Assembly (NCBI GenBank): GCA_947447315.1
Contig: CANFJD010000037.1
Location: forward strand, 1-14,740
Origin: Fimbriimonadaceae bacterium
Lineage (GTDB): Bacteria; Armatimonadota; Fimbriimonadia; Fimbriimonadales; Fimbriimonadaceae
Direction of reading: 5' to 3'
Length of the DNA: 14,740 nucleotides
Part shown: piece after piece, positions 14,307 through 14,740 of the stretch
Layout: each line of letters opens with the position of its first letter
Position numbering within the stretch: the first letter of the stretch is position 1
Translations under genes and position numbers: made by a program
The notes under the pieces: model-generated
What the model was told of the DNA's origin: nothing
Databases searched by the model: none
Seen by the model: the letters and a program-made list of their open reading frames with translations, nothing else

Positions 14307-14638
14307 TGCGGGTTCTTCTAGACAATAACGTTAATCAAAGGCTGGCACCGTTGTTGGTGGGGCTCCAAGTGGTCCATGTACGCGCCGTCGGGCTGGACAA
14401 GCTACAAAATGGTGAGCTCATCTCGGCAGCGGAAACCATGGGGTTCGATGCCCTGGTCACTTGTGACAAAAACATGAGCTATCAGCAAAACCTAACGGAT
14501 CGCAAAATCCGCATCTTGGTGCTTAACAGCTTACGGATAACTCTCGCTCACATCGCGCCGCTTGCACCAGACGCCGTCGAAGCCTTGAAGAATTCTCCCG
14601 AAGGTAGTTTCACCATTGTCCAGCCAAAAGAGCCATGA
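14306..14638 (+). CDS. DUF5615 family PIN-like toxin
   Basis: The 110-residue protein begins MRVLLDNNVNQRLAPLL, the usual start of the DUF5615 (Mut7-C/PIN-like) family, with D6 as the first acidic residue. GFDALVTCDKNMSYQQN (46-62) gives the second cluster around D54. Candidate acidic residues between them are D31 and E37. The family is thought to act as an RNase toxin paired with DUF433 antitoxins. The start codon shares a base with the antitoxin stop. Asn at position 7, where many members have Glu, belongs to a known-looking LLDNNVNQR variant. The target is unknown. Confidence 0.85.
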   Translation: MRVLLDNNVNQRLAPLLVGLQVVHVRAVGLDKLQNGELISAAETMGFDALVTCDKNMSYQQNLTDRKIRILVLNSLRITLAHIAPLAPDAVEALKNSPEGSFTIVQPKEP

Positions 14639-14684
14639 CGTGCATCATTCTCGGGCAGCCGGTTAAAGTGGATTGTAAGGACAA

Positions 14685-14740
14685 ATGGGCTCGAGTACGA
14701 CATGGGACTTAAAATCAGCCGTGGACGCGTTCGAACGGGG
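14685..14740 (+). CDS. Start of an unidentified gene (runs off right edge)
   Basis: From ATG 14685 the frame stays open to the window end for 18 codons, beginning MGSSTTWDLKSAVDAFERG. AAGGA (14677-14681) sits 3 bases before the ATG as a possible ribosome binding site. It lies 46 bases after the toxin gene and may be a further cargo gene. Too short to assign a family. An alternative, a 25-codon frame from ATG 14635 overlapping the toxin stop, ends at 14712 and is less likely. Confidence 0.35.
   Translation, partial: MGSSTTWDLKSAVDAFER

Noticed and set aside
14635..14712. 25-residue frame overlapping the toxin stop (ATGA)
   Set aside because: The overlap is suggestive, but the peptide has no recognisable features. 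The frame from 14685 has a better ribosome binding site and stays open.

Overview
The window looks like a chromosomal segment of a member of the Armatimonadota, probably close to Fimbriimonas. This is an inference. It rests mainly on two prepilin-like proteins whose N-termini run AFTLIELLVVIA...LFPVFAQAK, a form I associate with that phylum, on their small companion lipoproteins, and on moderately GC-rich, tightly packed genes. Several genes have a -10-like hexamer placed so that transcription would begin at or very near the start codon (leaderless or very short leaders).

Layout, left to right. The first 75 bases hold the start of a minus-strand lipoprotein gene that leaves the window. Next is a plus-strand bicistron: a zinc-dependent polyol-type alcohol dehydrogenase (136-1122) and an SDR oxidoreductase (1119-1901), overlapping by ATGA. 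Converging on it is a minus-strand bicistron of an aldo/keto reductase (2700-3677) and an O-methyltransferase (2026-2703), also overlapping by ATGA. A secreted GH5-like glycoside hydrolase (3816-5759) is followed by the first prepilin plus small-lipoprotein pair (5825-6894), which ends in a strong hairpin with a T tract. The 3' arm of that hairpin is also the Shine-Dalgarno of the next gene, a TPR-sulfotransferase fusion (6948-8789). A second zinc alcohol dehydrogenase (8808-9932) and a full RecQ helicase (9946-11739) follow. RecQ converges, with overlapping stop codons, on a cupin/AraC-type regulator (11736-12623, minus strand). Divergent from the regulator is the second prepilin plus lipoprotein pair (12731-13836) with its own hairpin. 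The right end has tRNA-Val(CAC), a DUF433/DUF5615 toxin-antitoxin pair (14064-14638), and the start of an unidentified gene that runs off the window.

How the parts may work together: the dehydrogenases, the reductase, the secreted glycosidase and the cupin/AraC regulator fit a saccharide-using lifestyle, but no complete pathway is visible. The two prepilin/lipoprotein pairs are the clearest repeated design here: each is a translationally coupled two-gene unit of an exported type IV pilin-like protein and a tiny lipoprotein. No stretch over 300 bases lacks a gene. I found no CRISPR array, insertion sequence or phage module.
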